Of a DNA stretch of 64,000 nt, positions 23,623 through 32,657 are shown in pieces. The translations under genes and the position numbers were made by a program. Location: assembly GCF_001613385.1 (NCBI RefSeq), contig NZ_BDCG01000008.1, forward strand, positions 1 through 64,000. Direction: 5' to 3'. This DNA is from Nocardia flavorosea NBRC 108225. GTDB lineage: Bacteria; Actinomycetota; Actinomycetes; Mycobacteriales; Mycobacteriaceae. The notes below the pieces were generated by a model, which was given only the letters and a program-made list of their open reading frames with translations, searched no databases and was not told where the DNA came from. Every line of letters starts with the position of its first letter. The first letter of the stretch is position 1.

Positions 23623-24744
23623 ATGGATTTCGATCTCACCGACGAACAGGTCATGCTCCGCGATACCGTTCGTGACCTGCTCAATCGCCACTACAACCCG
23701 GAATCGCGGCTGGCTGTCACCGAAACCGACCTGGGCTGGAGCCGCGAGGTCTGGGGGCAGCTCGCCGAGCTGGGTGTTCTGGGACTGAGCTTCGCCGAGA
23801 AAGACGGCGGCATGGACGCCGGCCCGGTGGAGACCATGCTGGTGCTCGAGGAGTTCGGGCGCCGGCTCGCACCGGAACCGCTCCTGGACGCGGTGCTGGT
23901 ACCGGGCGGATTGATCAGTGCGGCCGGTAGCGCCGATCAGCGGCAGCGGATCCTGCCCGAGGTCGCGGCCGGGTCGAAACTGCTCGCTTTCGCACACGGT
24001 GAACCGGGCACCCGCTGGCCCGATCACGCCGTGGAGACGACCGCTACCGCCGCCGGCGACGCCTACACGCTGACCGGTGTGAAGAACCCGGTACCGCACG
24101 GCGACTGCGCCGACGAACTGGTGGTCAGCGCAACACTGCCCGGCGGCGGCCTCGGCCTGTTCCTGGTCGCCGCGGACGCCGACGGAGTCACCCGGACCCC
24201 GTACAAGACGGTCGACAGTCTTCGGGGCGCCCAGGTGGAATTCGCCGCTGCGCCCGCGGAACTGCTGGGTACCGGCGATGCCACCGCCACCCTGGAATCG
24301 GTGCACGTCGCAGCCCAGGCCGGGTTGTGTGCCGAGTCGATCGGGGCGATGGAGGAATCGCTGCGGTTGACCACCGACTACTTGAAGACCCGGAAGCAGT
24401 TCGGGGTGACGCTGTCGAAGTTCCAGACACTCACCCAGCGCGCCGCGAATATGTACGTCTCGCTGGAGCTGGCCCGCAGCATGAGTTACTACCTCACCGC
24501 GGCCCTGGTCGATTCCGCGGACCCGGTGATCGCATCGCGGGCCCGGTTGCAGGTCGGCCGCTCGGCGCGGCATGTCGGGCAGGAGGCGATCCAGATGCAC
24601 GGCGGTATCGGGGTCACCTCCGAATACCCGGTGAGTCACTATGTGGCCCGGCTGACCGCCATCGAGCGCACACTCGGCAGCAGCCTGGAACATCTGCGGA
24701 TCCTGAGCGACCGCGTGGGTGAGTACGCACAGCCGGAGCTGTGA
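23623..24744 (+). CDS. Acyl-CoA dehydrogenase (FadE), second subunit
   Basis: A 373-residue acyl-CoA dehydrogenase-family protein starting MDFDLTDEQVMLRDTVRDLL. The C-terminal flavin domain is clear: TRKQFGVTLSKFQTLTQRAA and QEAIQMHGGIGVTSEYPVSH. The central substrate loop is poorly conserved (AFAHGEPGTRW and VKNPVPHGDCADELVV in place of the usual TEPxxGSD and the KxxI segment). This is typical of the non-catalytic-looking partner in heteromeric acyl-CoA dehydrogenases. It lies 9 bp after the first subunit gene, clearly the same operon. Confidence 0.9.
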   Translation: MDFDLTDEQVMLRDTVRDLLNRHYNPESRLAVTETDLGWSREVWGQLAELGVLGLSFAEKDGGMDAGPVETMLVLEEFGRRLAPEPLLDAVLVPGGLISAAGSADQRQRILPEVAAGSKLLAFAHGEPGTRWPDHAVETTATAAGDAYTLTGVKNPVPHGDCADELVVSATLPGGGLGLFLVAADADGVTRTPYKTVDSLRGAQVEFAAAPAELLGTGDATATLESVHVAAQAGLCAESIGAMEESLRLTTDYLKTRKQFGVTLSKFQTLTQRAANMYVSLELARSMSYYLTAALVDSADPVIASRARLQVGRSARHVGQEAIQMHGGIGVTSEYPVSHYVARLTAIERTLGSSLEHLRILSDRVGEYAQPEL

Positions 24745-25011
24745 TCACCCGCTCCGGCCGGACCTGCCGTCCCGAGGTCCGGCCGGAGCAACTCACTCCC
24801 CCTGAGCGGCTCGTATCCCGGCGGAACAAGACATCGACCGCACCGAGGGAAGTGGAGACCACCACAGTCGTGCCCGGCGAATCCAGTGTGCCGTCCGGGC
24901 CTCCGGGGCGACCTGGATCCGGCCCATCCGGACCACGAAGGCTCACCGGTTGATCCGGTAAATCAGTACATCACCCGGGCAGCTCTACAGCCCCCGAACA
25001 ACTCGGTTCGC

Positions 25012-25650
25012 TCACCGGAGCAACTCACTGACCTCGGAATCGGCGAGCTGATGGAAATCCCGGTACGCGCCACCCACCCCGGCGAGCGCCGACGGTGCGT
25101 GCGGACACACCACCTCGTCGGCTTCCGCACGGATCCGCGGCAGCGCCTCCGGCGCCGCGACCGGAACCGCCACGACAAGGTGTCGCGGGTCTTGGGCGCG
25201 CGCCACCCGGCAGGCCACGACGACCGACGCTCCGGTGGCGATACCGTCGTCGACGATCACCACCGTGCGGTCGCGCAACGGGATCGGCGGACGGTCCCCC
25301 CGCCACAGCCGGCTGCGTCGCTCCAGTTCGTCGCGTTCCTCCGCTTCGATCGCATCAAGCCGCGCGCTGTCGAGGCCGGTCTGCCGGACCACATCGGAGT
25401 TGAACACCCGCACGCCCTGTTCCCCGATCGCCCCCGCCGCCAGCTCGGGCTGCCACGGCACACCCAGTTTGCGGACGAGCAGAATATCGAGGTCCCCGCC
25501 GATCACATCCCGAACCGCCGCCGCCACCGGCACACCTCCACGCGGCAACCCCAGTACCAGCGGACCCGGCGCCAGCGAATCCCCCGCACGCAGGTGCCTG
25601 AGTTCGTTTCCCAGCGCGCGTCCGGCAACTACCCGATCGGCGTAGAGCAT
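25012..25650 (-). CDS. Phosphoribosyltransferase-domain protein
   Basis: A 212-residue type I phosphoribosyltransferase-fold protein. The PRPP-binding signature is VVIVDDGIATGAS, and the N-terminal half has the family's LPRGGVPVAAAV and ILLVRKLGVPWQPELAAGAI. This subgroup is often encoded near hydrolases or stress genes and its substrate is unknown. ATG 25650 is taken; a GTG one codon earlier is possible and no strong ribosome binding site separates them. The nitrilase gene lies 117 bp upstream on the same strand, so a shared transcript is possible. Confidence 0.88.
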   Translation of the reverse strand: MLYADRVVAGRALGNELRHLRAGDSLAPGPLVLGLPRGGVPVAAAVRDVIGGDLDILLVRKLGVPWQPELAAGAIGEQGVRVFNSDVVRQTGLDSARLDAIEAEERDELERRSRLWRGDRPPIPLRDRTVVIVDDGIATGASVVVACRVARAQDPRHLVVAVPVAAPEALPRIRAEADEVVCPHAPSALAGVGGAYRDFHQLADSEVSELLR

Positions 25651-25766
25651 CACCGTCGACGCTACTCGCTTCCGGTGCCACCGTCGTAGATCTCCACCGA
25701 CACCGTTCGCCCATTGCCCCGCCGGTACTGCCAGGCAGCGGCCCGCCGGACCGGCCCGCGGTTCGG

Positions 25767-26603
25767 CTACGGGGCCGAGACGGTGAATCTACGCAGGGAC
25801 AGGCTCGGGTTGGTCCGGCGCACCTTGTCCAGCAATTCCGGCTCCAGCGGGGCGAGCGCGATGCCGGGTTCGTCGGCCAATTCGCTCACGATCCGCCCTG
25901 CCGGGTCGACGATCATCGAGTGGCCCGCGCCACGTGGCCCACAGTGGTCGGCCGCGGCCAGGTAGACGGTGTTCTCGATGGCCCGGGCCCGCAACAGGGT
26001 GGCCCACTGATCGACCTTTCCCGGGCCCGGAATCCACTGAGCGGGCAACAGCAGGACCTGCGCGCCCGCGGCGGCCAGCCGCCGGAATCCCTCCGGGAAG
26101 CGCAGGTCGAAACAGGTCTGCAGGCCGAAGGTGAGCCCGGCGGCGGTGAACACGGGGGGCTCGGTGAGCGGGCCCGGGCGGACGATATCCGATTCGCGCT
26201 GACCGAATGCGTCGTAGAGGTGCACCTTGCGGTAGTGCGTGACGAGCGCACCGTCGGGTCCCAGCACCACCAGAGTGTTGTGGATCCGGCCGTCGTCCGG
26301 CGTGGTGGTCTCGACGACCCCGGCCACCAGATGTACTCCGGTGTCGGCCGCGAGGCGCGCAAGGGCGGTGACGAACGGGCCGTCGATCGGCTGGGCCGCG
26401 GCATGTACCCGTTCGTCGAGGCGGCCCAGGGCGAACATCGAATACTCGGGGGCGACCACGATGCGGGCGCCCTGGTCGGCGGCGGCGCGCACTCGCTCGG
26501 TGAGGGCCGCCAGGTTGGCGTCGATATCGGTATGGGGTGCGAACTGCACCACAGCCAGAGCCTGCGCGTCCGCGCGCGGCTGATCGGCGGGGTCGGCATC
26601 CAT
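25767..26603 (-). CDS. Carbon-nitrogen hydrolase (nitrilase/amidase superfamily)
   Basis: A 278-residue nitrilase-superfamily hydrolase. The Glu-Lys-Cys triad is visible: Glu53 in VVAPEYSMF, Lys126 in HYRKVHLYD and Cys164 in LQTCFDLRFPE. The remaining core (LLLPAQWIPGPGKVDQW, then LRARAIENTVYLAAADHCG) fits omega-amidase/Nit-type enzymes that cleave small amides. The exact substrate is not evident. It is divergent from deaD with 60 bp between starts. Confidence 0.9.
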   Translation of the reverse strand: MDADPADQPRADAQALAVVQFAPHTDIDANLAALTERVRAAADQGARIVVAPEYSMFALGRLDERVHAAAQPIDGPFVTALARLAADTGVHLVAGVVETTTPDDGRIHNTLVVLGPDGALVTHYRKVHLYDAFGQRESDIVRPGPLTEPPVFTAAGLTFGLQTCFDLRFPEGFRRLAAAGAQVLLLPAQWIPGPGKVDQWATLLRARAIENTVYLAAADHCGPRGAGHSMIVDPAGRIVSELADEPGIALAPLEPELLDKVRRTNPSLSLRRFTVSAP

Positions 26604-26663
26604 GCTGACACCGTATGGCCCGGTGGCCCGGACGACCAGGCCGTACCAGTAAACTCCTGGTCA

Positions 26664-28475
26664 ATGAGCACCAATCAGGGCGACGGCAGCCTCGACGGAG
26701 ACCCTGGCGACGCACAAGCCGAGAACGCCGAATCCGCCGGACCGTCATTCGCCGATCTCGGGATCGATGACCGAATCCTCTCGGCCATTGCCGATGTCGG
26801 CTACGAATCCCCCTCCCCCATCCAGGCCGCGACCATCCCCCCGCTGCTCGAGGGGGCGGATGTGGTGGGTCTCGCACAGACCGGCACCGGTAAGACGGCG
26901 GCGTTCGCCATCCCGATTCTGATGGGTTTGCTGCAGGACCGGCCGACCGGCAAACAGCCGGCTGCCCTGGTCCTCGCCCCGACCCGGGAGCTCGCGATCC
27001 AGGTCGCCGAAGCGTTCGGCCGCTACGCCACGCACATGCCGAACACACATGTGCTGCCGATCTACGGCGGGCAGAGCTACGGCGTGCAGTTGTCGGGTCT
27101 GCGCCGCGGCGCGCAGGTCGTGGTCGGTACTCCCGGCCGGGTGATCGATCATCTCGATAAAGGCACGCTGGACCTGTCCCAGCTGCGCTACCTGGTGCTC
27201 GACGAGGCCGACGAGATGCTGAAGATGGGGTTCCAGGAGGATGTGGAACGCATCCTCGCCGATACCCCCGCGCAGAAGCAGGTGGCACTGTTCTCCGCCA
27301 CGATGCCGGCCGCGATCCGCAAAATTTCCAAGCAGTATCTGCGTGAGCCGGTCGAGATCACGGTCAAGTCCAAGACCAGCACCGCCACCAATATCACCCA
27401 GCGCTGGGTGCTGGTTTCGCATCAGCGCAAACTCGACGCCCTCACCCGGATCCTCGAGGTCGAGGCCTTCGAGGCCATGATCATCTTCGTGCGCACCAAA
27501 CAGGCCACCGAGGAACTGGCCGAGAAGCTGCGTGCCCGCGGATTCTCGGCCGCGGCGATCAACGGCGATATCGCCCAGGCGCAGCGTGAACGCACTATCG
27601 GGCAGTTGAAGGCGGGAACCCTCGATATCCTGGTCGCCACCGACGTCGCGGCCCGGGGTCTCGATGTGGACCGCATCTCGCATGTGGTGAACTACGACAT
27701 CCCGCACGACACCGAGTCCTACGTGCACCGGATCGGCCGTACCGGACGTGCGGGCCGCAGCGGCGAGGCCCTGCTGTTCGTCGCCCCCCGGGAACGGCAT
27801 CTGCTGAAATCCATCGAACGCGCGACCCGGCATCCACTCACCGAGATGCAGCTGCCCAGTGTCGACGATGTGAACGCGCAGCGGGTCGCGAAATTCGGCG
27901 ATGCCATCACCGAGAACCTGAGCTCGGACAATCTGTCGCTGTTCCGCAAACTCATCGAGGACTACGAGCAGGAGCACAACACCCCGCTGGCCGATATCGC
28001 CGCGGCCCTGGCGGTCGCCGCGCAAGACGGCGAGAGTTTCTTCCTCGAACCCGAGCCGGAGCCGGTGGAGCGGCCGCGCCGGGAACGACCGCCCCGCAAC
28101 TTCGACGACGGCGGTTTCGACGATCGCCGCGGTCCGAGCCGGCATCGCGGAACCGGTGCCGAACTCGCCACCTACCGCATCGCCGTCGGTAAGCGGCACC
28201 GAGTGGTGCCGGGCGCGATCGTGGGCGCGATCGCCAACGAGGGTGGCCTGCGGCGCAGCGATTTCGGGCATATCAGCATCCGGCCCGATCACAGCCTCGT
28301 GGAACTGCCGGCCCAGTTGCCGCCGGAAACCCTGGATGCCTTGCGGAGCACCCGGATCAGCGGTGTGCTGATCCAATTGCAGCTCGACCAGGGGCCGCCC
28401 GGACATCGCTCGATCGGCCGCGGGCCGCGGCGCGACGGGCCGAAACGGCACGAGCGGCGTAAACCGCGTTCGTAG
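26664..28475 (+). CDS. deaD: DEAD-box ATP-dependent RNA helicase (DeaD/CsdA, DbpA-type C-terminus)
   Basis: A 603-residue RNA helicase for ribosome assembly and RNA turnover. Q-motif region at 29-60; Walker A AQTGTGKT (71-78); DEAD at 180-183 (LVLDEADEML); SAT in LFSATMP; helicase C motif HRIGRTGRAGR from His355. The C-terminus (YRIAVGKRHRVVPGAIVG onward, about 500-575) matches the DbpA RNA-binding domain, followed by an Arg/Gly/Pro-rich basic tail. The frame is open far upstream, but ATG 26664 begins the family-length protein. Followed in the same direction by the Rv1251c-type gene, as Rv1253 neighbours Rv1251c in M. tuberculosis. Confidence 0.94.
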   Translation: MSTNQGDGSLDGDPGDAQAENAESAGPSFADLGIDDRILSAIADVGYESPSPIQAATIPPLLEGADVVGLAQTGTGKTAAFAIPILMGLLQDRPTGKQPAALVLAPTRELAIQVAEAFGRYATHMPNTHVLPIYGGQSYGVQLSGLRRGAQVVVGTPGRVIDHLDKGTLDLSQLRYLVLDEADEMLKMGFQEDVERILADTPAQKQVALFSATMPAAIRKISKQYLREPVEITVKSKTSTATNITQRWVLVSHQRKLDALTRILEVEAFEAMIIFVRTKQATEELAEKLRARGFSAAAINGDIAQAQRERTIGQLKAGTLDILVATDVAARGLDVDRISHVVNYDIPHDTESYVHRIGRTGRAGRSGEALLFVAPRERHLLKSIERATRHPLTEMQLPSVDDVNAQRVAKFGDAITENLSSDNLSLFRKLIEDYEQEHNTPLADIAAALAVAAQDGESFFLEPEPEPVERPRRERPPRNFDDGGFDDRRGPSRHRGTGAELATYRIAVGKRHRVVPGAIVGAIANEGGLRRSDFGHISIRPDHSLVELPAQLPPETLDALRSTRISGVLIQLQLDQGPPGHRSIGRGPRRDGPKRHERRKPRS

Positions 28476-28583
28476 ATTCCACGGTCCCTCCCACCAGGCC
28501 GGAGCCGGTGATTACAGTGGGCCGCGTCCGGTGTGCGCGTACCCGCTCGCCGGGTGAATCGCTGGGGCGCAGGAGGGCCGTGG

Positions 28584-31500
28584 GTGTTCGTTGTCGGTGA
28601 TCGGGTGGTGTGCGGCGCCACAGATCTGGAGCGTGGGGCGCGCTGTGAGTTCGCGCTGCTGCGCGGACTCGACGCCGAACTGGGCACGGCTCCCGGAACC
28701 GCCAGCGCACCACCGGCCGGGGCAGGTGGTTACGGCGAATGCGGGGTACCGCCGGAAACCGCTTCCGGTTACGCGCAATTCGCCGCGCTGCGGACCGCCG
28801 TGCGGCACCGCCACGGTGGCGATGTGGTCGAACTTCCCCCGCCCGCCGACCCGGCCGATCCGCTGGGCGCCCTCGCCGCCGCACACAGTGCCACCGTCGC
28901 CGCGGTCCGCGCCGGCGCACCGGCGGTGCTGGGTGCGGTGTTCTTCGACGGAGACTTCTTCACCCACGTGGACGTGGCCACGCAGACCCCGCGCGGGCTA
29001 CGGTTGCACGGCACCACCCGGGCTCGGCCGGTGCCCACCGCGCTGCGGCTCGCCGCGGCCGCGGAGTCCCTGGAATCGCTGTCGGTACCGGTCGATCCGC
29101 AGCTGCACATCCACGCCGGCGGTGACGTGCATACCGCCGAGGTCGCCGATGTGGCACCGGTATACCTGGCGTGCCGCCGCCGCATGCACCGGATCCTGGA
29201 CGAACATTCGACCGAACTCCTGCCGGTGCAATGGGGTGATCCCCGCTTCCGGGCCTGCGGCCGCTGCGCGGTATGCACCGCCGCCCGCGCCGAGGCCCGC
29301 GATCTGCTGCTGGTCGCCGGGATGGATCCGGCCACCCGGACGGCGTTGCGCGCGGCCGGTATCACGACCATCGACAGGCTCACCACCCGGCTCGCGGCCC
29401 CGCCCGAGGTACCCGCAGCCACCCTCGCGCGGCTGCGTGCCCAGGCCGTCGTTCAGCTGCGGCAGGAACATTCCGGTCGCGGTGAACTGCTGCCGGCCGA
29501 TCCGGCGGCCCTGGATATGCTGCCGCCGGCCACACCGGGCGATCTCGCCCTGCACGCCCACCCGGTGGCTCCGGATCGCCTACGGGTAACGGTGGCCTCC
29601 CGGGAATCCATCCGGTTCTCCTGCGAACTACCGGTCGAACCACCCGCGGACGAGCTTTCCCCGCAACGCCGTACGGCTCTGCGTGACGGCGCCCGCCGCG
29701 CATTCTCCGATCTGCTGGCCGCGCTCACCGAACCGTTGCCGACCGACCCCGGCCTGCATATCTTCCATTACACGGCCGCCGCCCGCTCGCTGTTGCTGCA
29801 CACCGCCGGCCGTCTCGGCGCCGGGGAGGAAACCGTGGACGCACTGCTGCGGGCAGGCGTTCTGGTGGACCTGTATCCGATAGTGCGCGGCGCCTTCGTC
29901 CTCGGCACCCCCTCCTATACCCTGCGCCGGGTCGCGACCACGCTCGGTCGTCCCGGAGATCCTGACGGCCGCACCGTGCTGTGGCTGGCCGACCGGTTAC
30001 GCACAGAGGCGGGCGCCACCGCTCTCCGGCTGCCCGGTGCCCACACGGGCGACCTGGACCGGCTGCTGCGCGACACCCCGGCCGTATGCCCGTCGTCCAC
30101 CGAGGCGGCACTCGCCGAATATGCGGGCCGCACCGAGACCGCCGCCGACCGGACGCCCGGCACTCCCGGCGCCGATCCGCACCGGGTCGCGGCACTGACG
30201 GCGGCCTTGCTCGGCTATCACCGCCGCGAACAACAGAGGTCCTGGTGGGCCCATATCGACCGGCTCACCCATCCCCTGTCCGAGTGGGGTCCGGACGACG
30301 GGGTGATGGTGGCCGATTCGTGCACGGTGGATACGAAATGGCATATCGGCCCGGGCGATACGGTGCGCCGTTTCCTGCGCCTGCGCGGCCGGCTCGCCGG
30401 CCCGGGGCCGGCGCCCGGCACTCGGGTCTACGTCGTCTACGAGCCGCAAGGCCGCGCACCCCGGGCCATCCGCACCGCCGGTCCGGCCACGGTCCTGGGC
30501 TGTGCGATGGAACCCGATCTGACCGATACCGTTCGCCTCGAAGAAACCCTCCTGCCCGGCACCGCAGCACACGACGAACTGCCGATCGCACTCGCACCGG
30601 CGCTCCCCGGTGCGCACGCTGCCGATTCGGAGGCACTCGAGGAAATCGGCGAGCAACTGCTCGTAACCCTGCCCGGGTTACCGGACTCCCCCGTATTCGA
30701 TCTCCTGGCTCGCCGGGCACCCCGGTTACGCACCGCCCACGACGCACCCGGGTCGTGGGCGGAGCCCGCCCCGGTCGAGCCGGATCCGCCCGCGGTGATC
30801 ACGCGCCCCGGTGCCGAGACGAACACGAGTACATCAGGTTCCCGGCCGCTCGGCAGGCAACCGGCCTCGCTCTCGGCGCAGACACGCGGCGCCGGCTCAC
30901 CCCCGGCCTCCGCACCTGCCGCCGGCTCACCTGCGCCCACAACCGGCGCCGGATCGCGCGAGCCTTCTCCGGCCGGCGCCGGTTCGTCCCACGATCGCGG
31001 AGCGCCTACAACATTCGCGACGGAGGCCGGTTCACCCGCCGCACCCGCGCCCGAAACCGATTCGCCGTCGAGGCAACCGATCAAGACCCGCCCGCCCGTG
31101 AATCGCGCGGCGGCATCCGGTTCCGGGCCGGACGGCGAAGCCCCTGTTGTCGGCACCGGCGCACCGACAACACATATCACCGAGTCCGTTCCCCTCGGTT
31201 CAGATTTTCCGGTCGGGCAACCCGGTTCTGCCTCGGCTGCCGAACCGGGACGGCTCGCGCCGCCGGGTGGAGCCACCGCGACCACGCGGATAGCCGGGCA
31301 GCCCCATTCCACCCACTCCGGCGGCGAACTCCCGGAATCCGGCACGGACGAGACGCCAGGCGGTAGCGCATCGGCGGAGACGGATCCGTCCGCGGTGCCC
31401 GGCGACTACGCGACCGCGATCACTGCGACGCTGCGCGCATTGGACCGCTCGTATCTGGCCGTACAAGCCCCCACCGGGACGGGACGCACCGACATCCTGG

Positions 31501-32567
31501 CCGAGGCGATCGCCACACTGGTCACCCGCGACAACTGGCGGATCGGGATCGTCGCGCCCACCGCCGTCCCGGTGGAGAATCTGCTGGACGCCATCGTAGG
31601 AGCCGGGGTACTCCCTGAACTGGTCGCGAAAAGCGATGCTGCGGCCGTAGCACCCGAATGGCTGGTGCTGGACTCCGCCCGCTACTCCCGGTTCCTGTCG
31701 AATGCGATCCGCGGTTGCGTATTGGGGGGCGCACCGGACGATTTCACCGATCCGCACCGAGTACCCCGGGATACGTTGGATCTGCTCGTCGTCGCCGACG
31801 CGAACAGCTTCCCCTTGGCGGCGATCGCCGCGGTTTCGGTGAGCGCCCGCAATCTGCTGCTCACCGGCGACCCCGCCGAACGCCACCGGCCGGGCCCCGG
31901 TCCGCATCCGGAGCCGGTGGACACCCCGGCCCTGACGTGGCTGACGGGCGGCCGGCGAACACTGCCACCGACGCACGGCTACTTCCTGGGCCGGACCCAC
32001 CGAATGCATCCGCAGGTGAGCGATCCGGTCTCGCACCTGTTCTTCGACAACCGGCTACGTGCCGTACCGGTGCCCGCGGATCCCGGAGCGACCCTCGAAC
32101 CCGGTATCGCCACCGTCCTCGTGGAGCATCACGGCAACACCACGTCCTCCGATATCGAGGCCCGGGAGGTCGTCCAGCAGATCCGTGACCTGCTGGGCTA
32201 CACCTGGAACGACGGCACCGGTAACCGGCAGTTGCAGCCGCACGATATCGTCGTGGTCTCGCCGCACCGGGCACAGGTGAGCCTGATCCGAAGCCTGTTG
32301 TCCCGGGCCCGGATCGAAGAGGTACTGGTCGGAACCCCCGAGCTGTTCCGCGGCCGGGAGGCGGCGGTGGTGCTGGTGTCACCGGCGACGTCCACTCCCG
32401 AGGATGCCCCCGGCCCGGTCGGCGCACTGCTATCGGCCGCCCTGGTGCACGATGCGTTGTGCCGCGCCCGGCGCCGCGCGATTATCGTCCGTTCCCCGCT
32501 ACTGACGGAATTCCTTCCGGAAACCCTCCGCGAATTATCTGCACTCGCCGATTTCGTCCGGTTGTGA
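28584..32567 (+). CDS. Rv1251c-family RecB-like nuclease / SF1 helicase homologue with degenerate active sites
   Basis: A 1327-residue protein. GTG 28584 has AGGAGG 8 nt upstream. Layout follows Rv1251c (TM0106-type): N-terminal RecB-like region with Cys21 and the Cys225/228/231 cluster (FRACGRCAVC); an exonuclease-like region where the usual GDLFFDFEGDP reads GDLALHAHPVAPD; a 205-residue Pro/Ala/Thr/Gly linker (about 731-937); and an SF1 helicase-like C-terminus. Helicase motifs are altered: Walker A is APTGTGRTD with Arg968 for Lys; Walker B is LLVVADANSF (1067-1076) for LLVxDEAGQF; motif V is FRGRE; motif VI is SAALVHDALCRAR. Canonical forms are recalled, not aligned. The ORF is nevertheless long and unbroken, so it may be retained as a non-catalytic DNA-binding or scaffold protein. 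Followed by a hairpin at 32580-32603. Confidence 0.82.
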   Translation: MFVVGDRVVCGATDLERGARCEFALLRGLDAELGTAPGTASAPPAGAGGYGECGVPPETASGYAQFAALRTAVRHRHGGDVVELPPPADPADPLGALAAAHSATVAAVRAGAPAVLGAVFFDGDFFTHVDVATQTPRGLRLHGTTRARPVPTALRLAAAAESLESLSVPVDPQLHIHAGGDVHTAEVADVAPVYLACRRRMHRILDEHSTELLPVQWGDPRFRACGRCAVCTAARAEARDLLLVAGMDPATRTALRAAGITTIDRLTTRLAAPPEVPAATLARLRAQAVVQLRQEHSGRGELLPADPAALDMLPPATPGDLALHAHPVAPDRLRVTVASRESIRFSCELPVEPPADELSPQRRTALRDGARRAFSDLLAALTEPLPTDPGLHIFHYTAAARSLLLHTAGRLGAGEETVDALLRAGVLVDLYPIVRGAFVLGTPSYTLRRVATTLGRPGDPDGRTVLWLADRLRTEAGATALRLPGAHTGDLDRLLRDTPAVCPSSTEAALAEYAGRTETAADRTPGTPGADPHRVAALTAALLGYHRREQQRSWWAHIDRLTHPLSEWGPDDGVMVADSCTVDTKWHIGPGDTVRRFLRLRGRLAGPGPAPGTRVYVVYEPQGRAPRAIRTAGPATVLGCAMEPDLTDTVRLEETLLPGTAAHDELPIALAPALPGAHAADSEALEEIGEQLLVTLPGLPDSPVFDLLARRAPRLRTAHDAPGSWAEPAPVEPDPPAVITRPGAETNTSTSGSRPLGRQPASLSAQTRGAGSPPASAPAAGSPAPTTGAGSREPSPAGAGSSHDRGAPTTFATEAGSPAAPAPETDSPSRQPIKTRPPVNRAAASGSGPDGEAPVVGTGAPTTHITESVPLGSDFPVGQPGSASAAEPGRLAPPGGATATTRIAGQPHSTHSGGELPESGTDETPGGSASAETDPSAVPGDYATAITATLRALDRSYLAVQAPTGTGRTDILAEAIATLVTRDNWRIGIVAPTAVPVENLLDAIVGAGVLPELVAKSDAAAVAPEWLVLDSARYSRFLSNAIRGCVLGGAPDDFTDPHRVPRDTLDLLVVADANSFPLAAIAAVSVSARNLLLTGDPAERHRPGPGPHPEPVDTPALTWLTGGRRTLPPTHGYFLGRTHRMHPQVSDPVSHLFFDNRLRAVPVPADPGATLEPGIATVLVEHHGNTTSSDIEAREVVQQIRDLLGYTWNDGTGNRQLQPHDIVVVSPHRAQVSLIRSLLSRARIEEVLVGTPELFRGREAAVVLVSPATSTPEDAPGPVGALLSAALVHDALCRARRRAIIVRSPLLTEFLPETLRELSALADFVRL

Positions 32568-32579
32568 GCACGGCGGAAC

Positions 32580-32603
32580 ATATTCGCCGGACCGGCCGAA
32601 TAT
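32580..32603. terminator. Hairpin between convergent genes
   Basis: ATATTCGCCGG-A-CCGGCCGAATAT: 11/12-nt arms with one bulged base. It lies 13 bp after the stop of the Rv1251c-type gene and 55 bp before the stop of the convergent racemase-fold gene. No T-tract on either side, so termination efficiency is uncertain. Confidence 0.6.
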
Positions 32604-32657
32604 CGTCGGGAAACTCCGGATCACCGATATTCTCGATCGATCGAATTTCTTCCGGAA

